In this document: in pieces, positions 34,585 through 45,872 of the stretch | Position numbering within the stretch: the stretch's first letter is position 1 | How the letters are laid out: each line of letters starts with the position of its first letter | NCBI RefSeq assembly: GCF_901709675.1 | Contig: NC_051108.1 | Location: 4,622,631 to 4,686,630, forward strand | Length of the DNA: 64,000 bases | Direction: 5' to 3' | Source: Syngnathus acus | Lineage: Eukaryota; Chordata; Actinopteri; Syngnathiformes; Syngnathidae | Notes under the pieces: generated by a model | Databases searched by the model: none | Told to the model about the DNA's origin: nothing | The model's input: the letters and a program-made list of their open reading frames with translations, nothing else | Translations under genes and position numbers: made by a program

Positions 34585-37518
34585 ATGGCTCCGATTCCAA
34601 TGTTCGACATGATGTCGTCTTTTTCGTCTGCTGAGGTGGGCATCATCTCCCTTGTCATCTTTCTAATCGTCAGCATTAGTCTGGTCGCCCTCTGCACGAA
34701 TTGTCAGAAGTAAGTCAAATCATCGTACACCGCCTCACCTTTTGAGGGATCGTTGTATATGTCGGATTAATCATTACCAACAAATACAAATTGGACTTGT
34801 GCTGTAATATCATTTTTGTCCACTCATAAATGCAAGACTCTACATGGCTATTAATCTCCTTCCCACGACAAAGCTTAGACTTGTCAGACTTGATGGGTGG
34901 ATTTTGTGGAAAGGTGTTGGCCTGTTTAAAAAGAGGAAACCAGGGGTTTAAAGTATTACAATCGCCAAATGCCACAACTTGGATCATCACGGTAACATCT
35001 TTACGGCCGGACAAATGACCCAATTGTAGAAACATATTTTGGACGCACCTAGATATGCATTTGTGTGTTTCCACACCCACCACTGCCAAACATACCAGTG
35101 ACGGAGGCCCGGTCTGACTGAGTCGATGAAAATGCACTCTTATCTGCTGCCGAGTACATTCCTGGAGTTGTTTGTCACTCAAAAGAATGAAATTGCAACA
35201 GCGGCTGTAGAGATAGATAAGAATCATTTTAGTTGTTACCTAATAAAAAAAGCAAAATGGCTTTGATTTGTTTACAAGATCACTGCGTCTTCGATTTCAT
35301 AACATATTTGGTAGCTCATTCTTTCAATTTAAGGTGAGTTCCACGCCTAAGTATAAGTGGTTGAACCATGTGATTCCAACCAGCCAATCAGCAAATGAAG
35401 TTATCGAAGCGAACGATTTTACCTTCATGGTAAAATCCTTGCATCTCATCACTTTTCCAGAAAACAAAAATACGGCTCGTTTGTTGACATTAACATGTCG
35501 TTGTGATAGAGAGCAAATCATTTTCAACATTTTAGACTATATAAGCCCATCTATTTTAGATATCTATTTTATTTGAATCACAGATCCAAGTGAGGACAAT
35601 TAAAATTAATTTGTGAAAAAAATTGGACTTTATGCCTAACAGTGTTGGTATATTTCTAATGATTGTCATTATTTTTATATTATGATTATATAATTTATAC
35701 TTTTATATTATTTTTTTATAGTGTCCACTTAATCAGAATCATACACACACACATCCCACATACTGTCACACCCTTGGAACAAGCCCTAACTTTTTTTGTT
35801 GCCATCTTCAGGAGCTCCAGCACCGCATACGATGTGAACGGAGGAGGCACGGCGGTATGAACTGACTCGTTCTTCCTCTTCCTCTCACGTGTCACTCTGA
35901 ATTCCATTCATGATGCAGCGCCCTTTAAACGAGCAAGTTGTTACTCTGGAATTGCAACTATAGCGTCATTAGGTCCAGGGAAAGCATGAAACGTTGTGCA
36001 AATCAAGGCTCTAAATAACTTTTTTAGGAGCAAATTTGGTATTCCGTGACTACTTTTGAGACGCAAATTATGGAATTATGAATGAATGAATTTCATTTGT
36101 TTCAAATGAAGCGCATTAGTTATGAAATTATGAAGAGCAGGTAGCAGTAATTATTTTGCAGGGTCACGTTTTTTTTTTAAACAATAAAAATGACAAGGGA
36201 GGTTGAATGTAGGTTTGCAGATGTCAAATATGTCTACTAGAGTGTACTATACTGAAAATTATTTGGAATAATTGTGCTTTCAACTAAACTAAATTTTTAC
36301 TTAATATATTTCACCTCATAGCAACCAACTAAACATGTTTACATGATTCACTTGTTAGATCACTCTCAAGATAGATTTTAAGGACTTAAGCTCAGGAAAA
36401 ATGAGAATTCTTTTCAAATGGACCCTTTTTAAATAATGCGAAACCGTAATAATTTGGTGGTAAAATAAAAGCTTCAACTCTCACCTAATCATAACTTATT
36501 TCAAAACAGGACCTGAATTTCATTACTCACTAGTCTTCATTTAAATAACACTGTCAGAGTTAAGATAAATATTCCGTGACATATTATGCTCATCATTTAA
36601 AGATTCAAGATTCAAGATTCAAGAGTTTTTATTCGCCATGTTTGAGCGTGCCAAACAAGGAATTTGACTTCGGTAAAAACACACACAAAATAGAGAAAGT
36701 TACAGAAAGTTAAGCATAGTCGACAACAAGCTAACTGTTACCGGGTAGAAAGGCCGCATTCATTGTTACTGATTAGTTTCAGACAAAAAAGTCATGTGAT
36801 AGACTTCACACTTCACAAAAACATGTTATGCATTCCAGTTGTAACTTGGTTTGTTAGATCAGATCATGTCCAGATAAGCCGGTGAGTTTCAAAAAGGAGT
36901 TTGATAAATTCTACTTGATAAAGAGTAGACAGAATTTTTGAGAGATTTACCCGTTGAGTTATTTCATTTTATTTTCGACCCATTTGGCCAAGTTGTGCAA
37001 ATGATACCTGGCTCTTACTGGGCCAGGCAGCTATAAATTTTCAAGGGCCGCCACTGTTTACAAACCAGTACTCCACACCTGTCCCATACCAAGAAGGGCT
37101 AGGCTAACATGCTAACCTGATATAATTGCTTTCCATATTACCGTATTTTTCGGACTATAAGGTGCCCTTAAAATCGTTTCATTTTTGAAGTTTGAAATTA
37201 ACTTTCGAGTTGGTTGGATTGTAAATGGGAAAACTTTATGGATGTTTGACTTCAGAGGTTTTACTCTCATGTGACCGTGTTCGTGGGAACACAATATTTT
37301 CATTGTGCATTTATTGTTCTTCTTTATCTTTATGACAGGCTGATGGCAGAGGTAAGTTAGTATCACATGAAATGTAACATATTGTAAATTGTTACATTTT
37401 TTTTTTTAACTTGCTTGCATTTCCTTGCCAATTTACAGACTCAAATTATACAGCATGGAGAGATCATAAAAGCATGCCAAAGAGTACACTGGAGAGATCA
37501 GTCAACGCAGTCAGCTAA
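34585..37518 (+). CDS. 86-aa single-pass membrane protein with CxxC; candidate LIME1/PAG1-like adaptor
   Basis: I assembled this small gene from four exons with strong splice sites and matching phases: 34573-34709 (start ATG 34585, good CACAATGG context), 35812-35854, a 13-nt microexon 37339-37351, and 37439-37518 (TAA). The protein has a short 17-residue outer segment, one hydrophobic helix at about 18-37 (VGIISLVIFLIVSISLVALC), then a juxtamembrane CTNC (Cys37, Cys40) followed by a polar cytoplasmic tail with Tyr48 (AYDVN) and Tyr64 (NYTAW). A short ectodomain, one helix and a palmitoylatable CxxC are the layout of the transmembrane adaptor proteins LAT, LIME1 and PAG1; from memory LIME1 has a similar ALCTAC. 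At 86 aa it is much shorter than those (LIME1 about 295). The place next to a ZNF395-family gene fits LIME1 or PAG1. The gene model is inferred and the family link is tentative. Confidence 0.5.
36600..36675 (-). mobile_element. LINE 3' tail fragment (inverse copy of the 19.1-kb relic)
   Basis: Opens with ATTCAAGATTCAAGATTCAAGAG then ATTCGCCATGTTTGAGCGTG and AAGGAATTTGACTTCGG. This is the reverse complement of the last part of the LINE relic at 19090-19147, including its tandem tail. It is therefore a second, severely truncated insertion of the same LINE family, inside an intron. Confidence 0.8.
37139..37185. mobile_element. fragment of TACCGTATTTTCCG-type MITE
   Basis: TACCGTATTTTTCGGACTATAAGGTGCCC matches one terminus of the complete elements at 48100 and 49842. 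The other terminus is absent. Lies just upstream of the 13-nt microexon at 37339. Confidence 0.65.
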
Positions 37519-39035
37519 GCTCCTCCTCACAACACTCCTTTAAAGTTAAAGTTTGTTTTCAAGAGGCAGATATGAGGACAAATTAACACTTAACATTCCT
37601 TTCCAATGAAATCCAGTTTTCCACTGTTGGCTTTGTCCTGAATGGACGAATGGACACAAAGAGGGAGGCAGGTTACAGGGCAGCTTCATCTTACTGTACT
37701 GACTTCACCATGTCAGGCCTTTCACTTATTGGCAGAAAACACATCAAATAGTCAAACAATATGTTTTGTCAAAAAAATAATAATAATTAAGCTCACGTTG
37801 AAGTAACATTAATATATTTGGACCTTATTGTGAATTGAGAAAACAAATAATGGTGGAAGTAAATGTCATTAAAGATCCAGAGACAATCCAAAGTCGTCTA
37901 TATGCTTGTTCTTGAGAGTGAAACAGATTTTACAGTGAGCAAAGAGGAAATCAAAACATTTTATTGCTGGAGTTAATTATCTGCACACACTCAGGAAACC
38001 GCAAAGATTTATGTATGACGATTTTTCGCATAAAGCTTTTTGTTATTGTTTCCCTGTTTTCTATAACTTCTTTTGTGCGCACGTGTGTGAGTGAATATGT
38101 TTGTGCGGAAAATACATTAGCCGTTAGCCATGCAATAATTCTGTGTTTTTCCCCACAATGTTGAACTAGATTTTAAGGTGCATACTGACCGGCAAATTAA
38201 ATGCACACATGGCAATTCATTTAACTTAAGCATGTTAATCGACTTGTTTAGCGTGTGAAGAAACAAATCATCCATAATTTGTAAAATGGTGCCTGAAATT
38301 TGATGACTAAACAGGATTTGATCTCTAGGGGATTTGTTTTGATTTTTATTTAGTTCTAATATGAGTGTTTGGTATTGTTTCGCTAACCATAAAATAATTT
38401 GTTTTTGGATATGTTATGCCTGTGTGTAATTGTCTTAAGAGGGGATAGTGTAAATTTTGGTGCAGGGTTGCTTTCTTTTCAGGGATACATCTGTTTGTAT
38501 TCTTTTTTTATCATCTATCTAATATAATAAATTCTAATTTGATATTCACATGTGTCTGTTGATGATGAATTTATATACTGTTTGTTTTATTTGACTTTTC
38601 AGGTTCTGAAAAATCTAGATAGTTGATGGCCTCAGTTTAATTAGGGAAACTTGGGAGTGGCAACTTACCTTGATGACAATTTAAAGTGAGGGTGGGGTTG
38701 CAATTCTTGCAATGCCAGTTTTCATACCATGTGTGGTAGAGACACTTGTCTTACTCTCGTGTCGCAATACTACTACACACCCAAGTGACAATCCTGAGGG
38801 CGTTGGTATGCCGAAAAACAATGCTGACTCCTGCAATGTTGTTTTAGGCCGTTAGAGGGCAGCAGAAACAAGCATCACAAATAGTATGCAGCTCACCAGC
38901 AAATATGGAATGAAAATGCATAGAAATGTTTGAGTTTAAAGGATCTATATTTTGTGAAATTGTCTTTTGAATGTGTTTAGGCAAAGTTGGGTCACTTGGG
39001 TGCTTGAATTATTTTGTGAGATGAATGCGTGTAGG
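37519..39035. other. spacer after the small membrane-protein gene
   Basis: Presumed 3' UTR then intergenic AT-rich sequence. No gene recognised. Confidence 0.4.
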
Positions 39036-39914
39036 CAGGGACGTGCGGTTCATGACTGGGGAGGCACTGACGTCACCCAGGTAAAATTTGTCCGACACCT
39101 AACCGTGTCACAAAAAACGTTGGGGAACGCAGCTCTAGAGTGGCTCATTCATTATTTAATTTGAACTATTTTAATTAAAATCCCATATCAGCAATCTTCA
39201 CACATACAAACACTCAATAAAGCACATGGAATCAAATACTTGTTTACGATTGTGCGTACCGCTCCGTTTGAAAAGATATGCTCCAAAGTCCCGCTGTCCG
39301 AACAAACGTTTTAACTCCAGAGTTGCTCTTCCTTTACTGATGACTTCCTGCTTCGACCAAAAAGCCATAGTTGAAAATCGTTTGAGTTTGCATATGTAAT
39401 CCTCCGAATGTAAAAAACGAATGTAAAACGAAATAAATGGACGACTGCTCCTCAGTTGTTCACTGTAAATTCGAACTGGAGATCACTTATTCTACAAGGG
39501 CGCATGAGGTATCCCGGGATCACTAGCGCCCCCTGCCGTAAGGCTGGAGAACTTTCTTTTCGTTGCCCTCTTAAGGTCTTTTTTCAAAGCCGTTTTGTTC
39601 ATCTAAAGAAACACGACGTTACAGACAGATGACAAAAAACACTAGATATTATATGCATCAGCTTAACTACGGAAATTAGTTAATATAGCTACAGTGTTTG
39701 AACACTTAAACAGGAAGTTGGCTCCTCCGAGCGAATCGTCTTCGGTTTTAGAATAAATATAAAAATTCAGCGATTTTGGTACAAAATAATACAAAACTAC
39801 TGAAATTATAAGGAAAATGACTTTATAATAAAAACAATTGAATTTGTTTTTTTCCCTTTTCATGATGACAGGGGAGGCACGGCCTCCCTTGCCTCCTCTG
39901 ACCGCACGTCCCTG
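39036..39914. mobile_element. non-autonomous hAT-like element, 879 bp
   Basis: The termini CAGGGACGTGCGGT and ACCGCACGTCCCTG form a perfect 14-bp terminal inverted repeat. The inverted similarity continues inward with GGGGAGGCA and TGCCTCCCC-type words. The flanks CGTGTAGG and CGTGTAGC match at 7 of 8 bases, consistent with an 8-bp target-site duplication. No transposase frame remains. Confidence 0.8.
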
Positions 39915-41556
39915 CGTGTAGCCCCCTATTTCCCAAAAATATGTCTGTCCGAAAAACCTGGGCAAAGAGGATGCCATTTTAAAGCAAGGACCAGTCTGCA
40001 AATAAATACGACCACGTCAAAGCCAAAAGCTAAGTAGAGCTGCAGTTTCCATTCAGTTACTTTATTGTACCAAAGGGAAACTTGCCTTGCAAGGTACAGG
40101 ACATGTTTAAAAAAAAAAAAAACTGTCAAGACAATTTAGGAAAAGGAACACCTTAGAGAGTTTTTTTTTTTTTTTTATACTGCACAGTGGACCTCCGATT
40201 TATTGAAAGCTATACTGTTTACCATAGGGAATATTAGAAATAGAAATAATCAGCACCACTACGAACTCCTAAATAAACCATTTTTGCACAACCTTTTTCC
40301 TGTTGGTGGTTGGTATGAAATGTTGAATGGGTTGGGTTGTAACAGAGGTGGGGAACTCTCTATGCGTATAATAGAAAAATAGGTGTGAATCTTGGCACTT
40401 GAGACCAATATTTCCTTTTGCGAGACCAAAAACAATAGCCTACTTTTCTGTAAGAAAGTCAATGACGAAAAAAAGTTGGACCTTCTGTTATTTATTTTGG
40501 ACTTATCTAGCTTTCTAGCTATCTTGCTAGCGAGCCATTTAATGAGGTTCTCCATAAGACTCTGAATTTTTTTTTTTTTTTGTGTCTGTCTTGGTTGACA
40601 CGCCTATGCAACATATAGTTTATGATGCTTCTGAGTTGGCAGATCAGGATGGTAGTCTTTCTTTTTTTAAAGTAGGGAACAGAGGGTACGATACAACTAG
40701 AGGCTCTTCAGTCTCTCCGTTAAGGTCCATGTGAGTGTTATGGAGTGGAAGGTATGTCTTTAAGTTGTACCTCTGATTCAGAAAGAGAAATGTGATTATT
40801 GTCCTAGTCATGGAATAGTGGACCTGCTCTACACTGTCAGCAGGGTCTTAAAATGTGCCTGTGTGCTCAAGCAATCTATATGTGCTATGTAGATTTGGAC
40901 AAGGCGTTCAACTGTATCTGTGGGTTGAAATACACCAAGGTCCCATTTGTCCCAGAATTTCCAGGCACATGCAAGGCATTGAGACCTTGAGGGGTCAGAA
41001 TTGGCCACCTGAGAGGTGCTTCTCTGCCTTTTGCAGATAATAGGGTTCTGTTGGTTTCATCAAATTGCAAACATCAACTCTCACTAAAGTTGTTTGCAGC
41101 GGAGTATGAAATGAAAATGATTGCATGTAACACAATCGACAATCGACTATAGAATGAGATTGTGTTAGACTTTATTGTGTCTAATAAAGTAAGTATATAT
41201 GTTATGTCCTCACTTTATGTATATGGATATTCCAAATATAATGGCACCATTAATTTATATGAGAGGGGTGCCATTACGAGATAAAAACAGCTTTCCATTT
41301 TCCCCATTCAATAATTGATACTAAAATTGATGCTTACTTTATTACTCGATGTTGTTGAAATTATAACATCACTCTCAACCAATGTTGGTGGGTGTCATGA
41401 TGGTGGCACTGAACCAAAGGAATTGTGTCTGGTTTAGGGATGAGATTGGGACTAGGATTGGTTTCCTCTACTTCTTTGTGAGAGCAGTGCTCAGACCATA
41501 AAATCCCTGCTGACTGCATGTCTGGCGGAGAGGGTGCAGACAGTCGACACTAATCT

Positions 41557-41607
<51 letters not shown>

Positions 41608-42415
41608 TACACACTCAGGTCAGTGTCGCATTTGATCTCCCTGTGAGCCACTCATCATGCTTTGAGAGGTGAATAAAGGGTCAGACAAAAATACTTAATG
41701 TTAATTTAAAATACGTATATTTGTTAACATATTTGATCCAAATATGTAGCTGCGGAAAAGTTCACAATCATTTCCTTGAAATAATGCAAGTTATAGCTAA
41801 AAGGAAATGTTTTTTTAGATTAGCATTGATTTTAAAGGCATAAATAATCCTCATTGTTGCTGACATGCCACATTTCACTGACCACAACATAAATGCCATA
41901 CAATTTGCTGCCAAGTAGTCCAACCTCCAGCTCACTGACCATAAAAAGGATATAGAAGATGAATAGATGAATGGACCACAATACGTATATAAATAAAAAT
42001 GTATTGTATAAAGTACACCATCGCAGTCTAATTCCCAAACACTGTACCATGAAAGAACACCAATGTGCCACAGAAAATGATGAAAACAAGTGTAAAAGCG
42101 TGATTAGTTGTAACATTACACTTTAATTAACTTCTTAAATTGAATTTATTTTTATAGTTATAATATGCATGGGCCACCAAAAAAAACTGCAGCTGGCTGC
42201 AAATGGCCCACAAGCCAGACTGTGGACACCACTTTTTGTAAATGTAAATACATGGAAATTTAATTACCACTACTACTATAGTACTGGTGATAATAACAAT
42301 GAATAAGTATTATAATGGTTTGTAGGTCCTAGATTAAATCATGTCTGATATGTAATGATGCCGGTTAAGCCCTCACGGCCATACTTTGTATGTTGCTATG
42401 AGGGCTGCGTGGCCA
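39915..42415. other. spacer upstream of znf395
   Basis: Non-coding with T/A runs (40112, 40160, 40567) and a (CT)n tract listed separately. Short frames here have no support. Confidence 0.5.
41559..41604. repeat. (CT)23 microsatellite
   Basis: About 46 bp of uninterrupted CT dinucleotides. Confidence 0.95.
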
Positions 42416-42419
42416 GCTG

Positions 42420-42720
42420 TCGGCCCGGCATTGCTCCAGCAATGAGACACACGTAGACGCACGTACCACGACAGACCAACCCCCTTCTTCCTTTCCTTCT
42501 CCCGGCACTCTGACGGCCGGCGAGCGGTGGGACAGGCGACGATCGCCGCTTCAGCAACAAAGGGACGGTTTTACTGTCCGGTTCGACCGCGTAAGTACAA
42601 GAATGTTTCTTTCCCCCACTGCATACGGTTGACTGAACGCAGTGCATGCAAATATTGTTTTGCTTAAGCAGTGCGTGGACGGAGAGGGGGTTGGGGTTGC
42701 GTCGCCCGGCGGAGATCAGT
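42420..42720 (+). promoter_or_regulatory. znf395 CpG-rich promoter and 5' non-coding exon
   Basis: A CpG-rich block (CGGCCCGGC, CGGCCGGCGAGCGG, GACGATCGCCGC) ends in a strong donor at 42590 (GACCGC|GTAAGTA). The start-codon exon of znf395 begins behind an acceptor at 45822, so a leader exon is expected and this is the clear candidate. A second CpG-rich patch follows at about 43140-43380. Confidence 0.65.
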
Positions 42721-44922
42721 GATGTAGGGCAACTTTGCTTAGCCTCATGCGAAATATTGGATAGTCATCGATTAGGCGTCGACTCGAGAAAACAACCGAT
42801 GTAAACAAGGAGGGTTGCAGATAGTTGAACTTGCATTCGACATTAAGATCCAATTTTTGCAACTGCGACGAAGGTGCCGCAGAATGTCAACAAACATGCA
42901 CGTTTTTCGATAAGAATATTTGTGCATTTTCTTTGAACTCATTTCTTGCGTATTTATAATCCCAGCCCCATTTGATCAGACTAACCGTGCTTTTGACTGA
43001 TGACGTTGACCCCATTCCGGTCAAAATATTGACACACGCTCGTTTGCTTTGTCATTTTATGAAGGGTTTATTTGCCACCCTGCTAATCTGATGGGATACG
43101 TCCCTTTTTCTGAGTGTGTTAGCGTGAAAAAACATTTATTTTCGGCATTACCCCGTCGTCCAACACAGCGCCTCCCGGCGAAACTCGTGTCCGAACACGT
43201 TGTCAGAAAGGGGGTGTGCGCCGAAAAAGAAGCTGCCAGCCAATCAGCGGAGGCGCCCGCCCATATTTATGGGACTTGTTTACTACACAAACTCGAATGT
43301 GATTGGTGGAACGGCTTGGCAGGCTCGGGTTTAACGCGGCATTCAAGACCTCACAGAGGGTGGGAAATTCGACCTGAAAGGTAGAAAGTAAACGACAGGC
43401 GTAACATCTCCCCATGTTATTCAGTAGATTTTCGAGTCACAATTTATTACAAACTCATAGAATCGACAAGTGATGATGAAACATGATCTATGACGTAGAC
43501 TGACTATATTAGCTTTTTCCTCATAGAATTCCTTTGAGACTATTAGTTGCATGCAATGCATAATAAAACGGTGCAGTGCAGATTACTGCCATTTTATTGA
43601 TTTTCATGTTGAGCTCAAAATAACAGGCATACGAATTAATATGAACTTGGTCAGAAATCAATTAAAATACACGTTATTTGTTGTTTCTTGTTAATTTGGA
43701 GCATGATTATGTAATAGCATCATAGAGGGATGAAGCATGTTCTATGAAAAAAAAATGCGGCTGGGAAAAAAAATGTACTTTGTAAATGTAAACAACCACC
43801 ACTAGTCACGTGGCACATTTGATAAAAATAAAGAGATTAAGCATTTGAGCCCTCATATTGTTAAAACAACCCATTCAAAACAGAAAAGAAAGTCACTGTT
43901 TTTTTAAAATGGCTCTTGTTTACCATGGATTATTCCTACTTTAGTAAATGCACCATTAGCTACATTTTACCCTTGCACTGGTAGCTCATAATGAATCATC
44001 AGATGACATAAACTCATCATGCTGTCTGTCACGTATTTGGAGAAAGAACTACCCAAAGCTAATACATTTGGCCATGACATCTGAATAGTGGTTTTCTTCA
44101 GATTCCTGCAATAAAGTTAAAATTTTGATGGAACGACTGCTTTGGAAAATCTCACAAGGCCATTGCAGCCAATTGTTTAGGTCAATAAACTTCAGCAGAC
44201 CAAACTTAATACAATATTTATTAGATCATTCCAATAAAATCATATTCATTGCAGAAGGTTTTTGAGGACAATGAGGCCCGTATTTCCACCAATGTTTTAT
44301 TACAAAACATTTGTGAATATAAGCTCAGCCAGAAAGAGCACACCATAAATTCTACACACGAATTTCTCATTATTTTTTACATTACTGCATTTTGTTGCTT
44401 GCAGCGGAATTTGAGTCGACCGCTGAATTGTGAAATATCGCACGACACAAAACAATTTGCCGTAGTAACTGTAAAAAATAATATCACTTCAATAAATCCA
44501 AGCCTGTTGCTATGATAAAACCTACAATAACTATACACTTCAGATAAGTTACATTTGAGCATTCTTAACAGCCGTATGGATTAAAAAAAAAAGGAAAAAC
44601 CCAGACAATAAGTCATATAAAACAAAAACTGTATTAACGTTCAAAGCGTGTGGTGGTGGTGCAAGTCACTTTGCTTAATGATTACACACATCTCACTTAG
44701 CGTTGTACATTCCGTTCTTTTAATATCGATGTGAATTTATTGTTCCATCAGCACCCGAGCAAGAGATTCGTGTGCTAATTTAGATAAAGGGGCATTAAAA
44801 GCGGCAAGTTGCGTTCGCAATTGAGGATTGTAGTTCTCAAATCTTAATTTTGTGTGTACTACACACACATACACAAATAATACAGGAGTCAAGCGCTCAT
44901 GTATACATATTTACATATATTT
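42721..44922 (+). other. znf395 intron 1, left part
   Basis: The intron between the leader exon and the start-codon exon. Mostly AT-rich, with the CpG patch at 43140-43380. No other gene seen. Confidence 0.45.
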
Positions 44923-45224
44923 ACACTTCCGTTCAAAAGTTTGGGGTCACAAAATTGTTTGGGTGACCCCAAACTTTTGAACGGTAGTGTATATATTTAT
45001 TTAGATAATTATTTATAGATTATATATATAATCTTCTGTGTAAAAAATCTTATAATATATATGTATACTTATATTCATAAATTATATATAATCTTATACA
45101 AATCTAAGATATAATTTATAATATTTAATTCATAATATTTTATTATAATAATATTTACACTACCGTTCCAAAGTTTGGGGTCACCCAAACAATTTTGTGA
45201 CCCCAAACTTTTGAACGGTAGTGT
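44923..45224. mobile_element. pair of Tc1-like snap-back repeats
   Basis: Two near-identical foldbacks (44923-44992 and 45156-45223) each read ACACTACCGTTCAAAAGTTT (first copy ACACTTCC) followed by GGGGTCAC, and then the reverse complement GTGACCCCAAACTTTTGAAC. This terminal sequence is typical of Tc1/mariner elements in fish. They flank about 165 bp of AT-rich DNA. The whole may be one Tc1-derived MITE whose ends each folded into a hairpin. No transposase. Confidence 0.75.
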
Positions 45225-45872
45225 ATGTATAATAAAGGCTTTTTTGAAAGTAATTCTTAGGTATGCAACTTGGTCTGCTTGGCTTAATCTATGTAATCAT
45301 TCATTAAGATATTTTGTACATGAAAACAATTTTAACGTTCATCTTTTAAATGGTAAATCAGCTTTGAATCATTTTGATTGAAGCATGATCAGTGAAAGGT
45401 AATTCACTAAATATTGATTTAAATTGTTTATAATGGAGTTAATCATAAGGTATAAATAATGTTTGAGGGTTTTCTGACGCTGACTCTTTGTTGAGAAACA
45501 AACATGACAGGAGCGTTAACGCCTGTAAATAAATGATGGCCATAATTGTTTGGCGTCATAGTTAATGAGCTTTACAAAATTAATCGGGGACATCAGTGGA
45601 GACATTAAATTAACATGATGAGATATTTTCAGTGTTCTGTGTAAATGATTATTCTTTGGGGTCAGTTTGACCCTTGTGTCTTAAAACCTCAAGAAATCTA
45701 CTTAGGGATATTTAGGTGGTCAGTAATCAAAGTAATTAGATTAACTGGAAAAAAAAATCGGTTTATTTTGATATTTGAAATATTTTAGTTGCATCTTATC
45801 TCATGCTTTCTGTTACCCACAGGGAGGTTTGCGCTTGACTGCTGAGTCCCCACACTGCACAGCAGCAGCACC

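Larger units (their letters stand above)
34710..37338 (+). other. introns of the small membrane-protein gene
   Basis: Two long introns (34710-35811 and 35855-37338) with AT-rich sequence. Apart from the LINE tail and MITE fragment listed separately I see no other gene. Confidence 0.4.

Noticed and set aside
34715-35227. 170-codon minus-strand open frame
   Set aside because: Lies antisense in the first intron of the small membrane-protein gene; no recognisable domain, signal or splice site.
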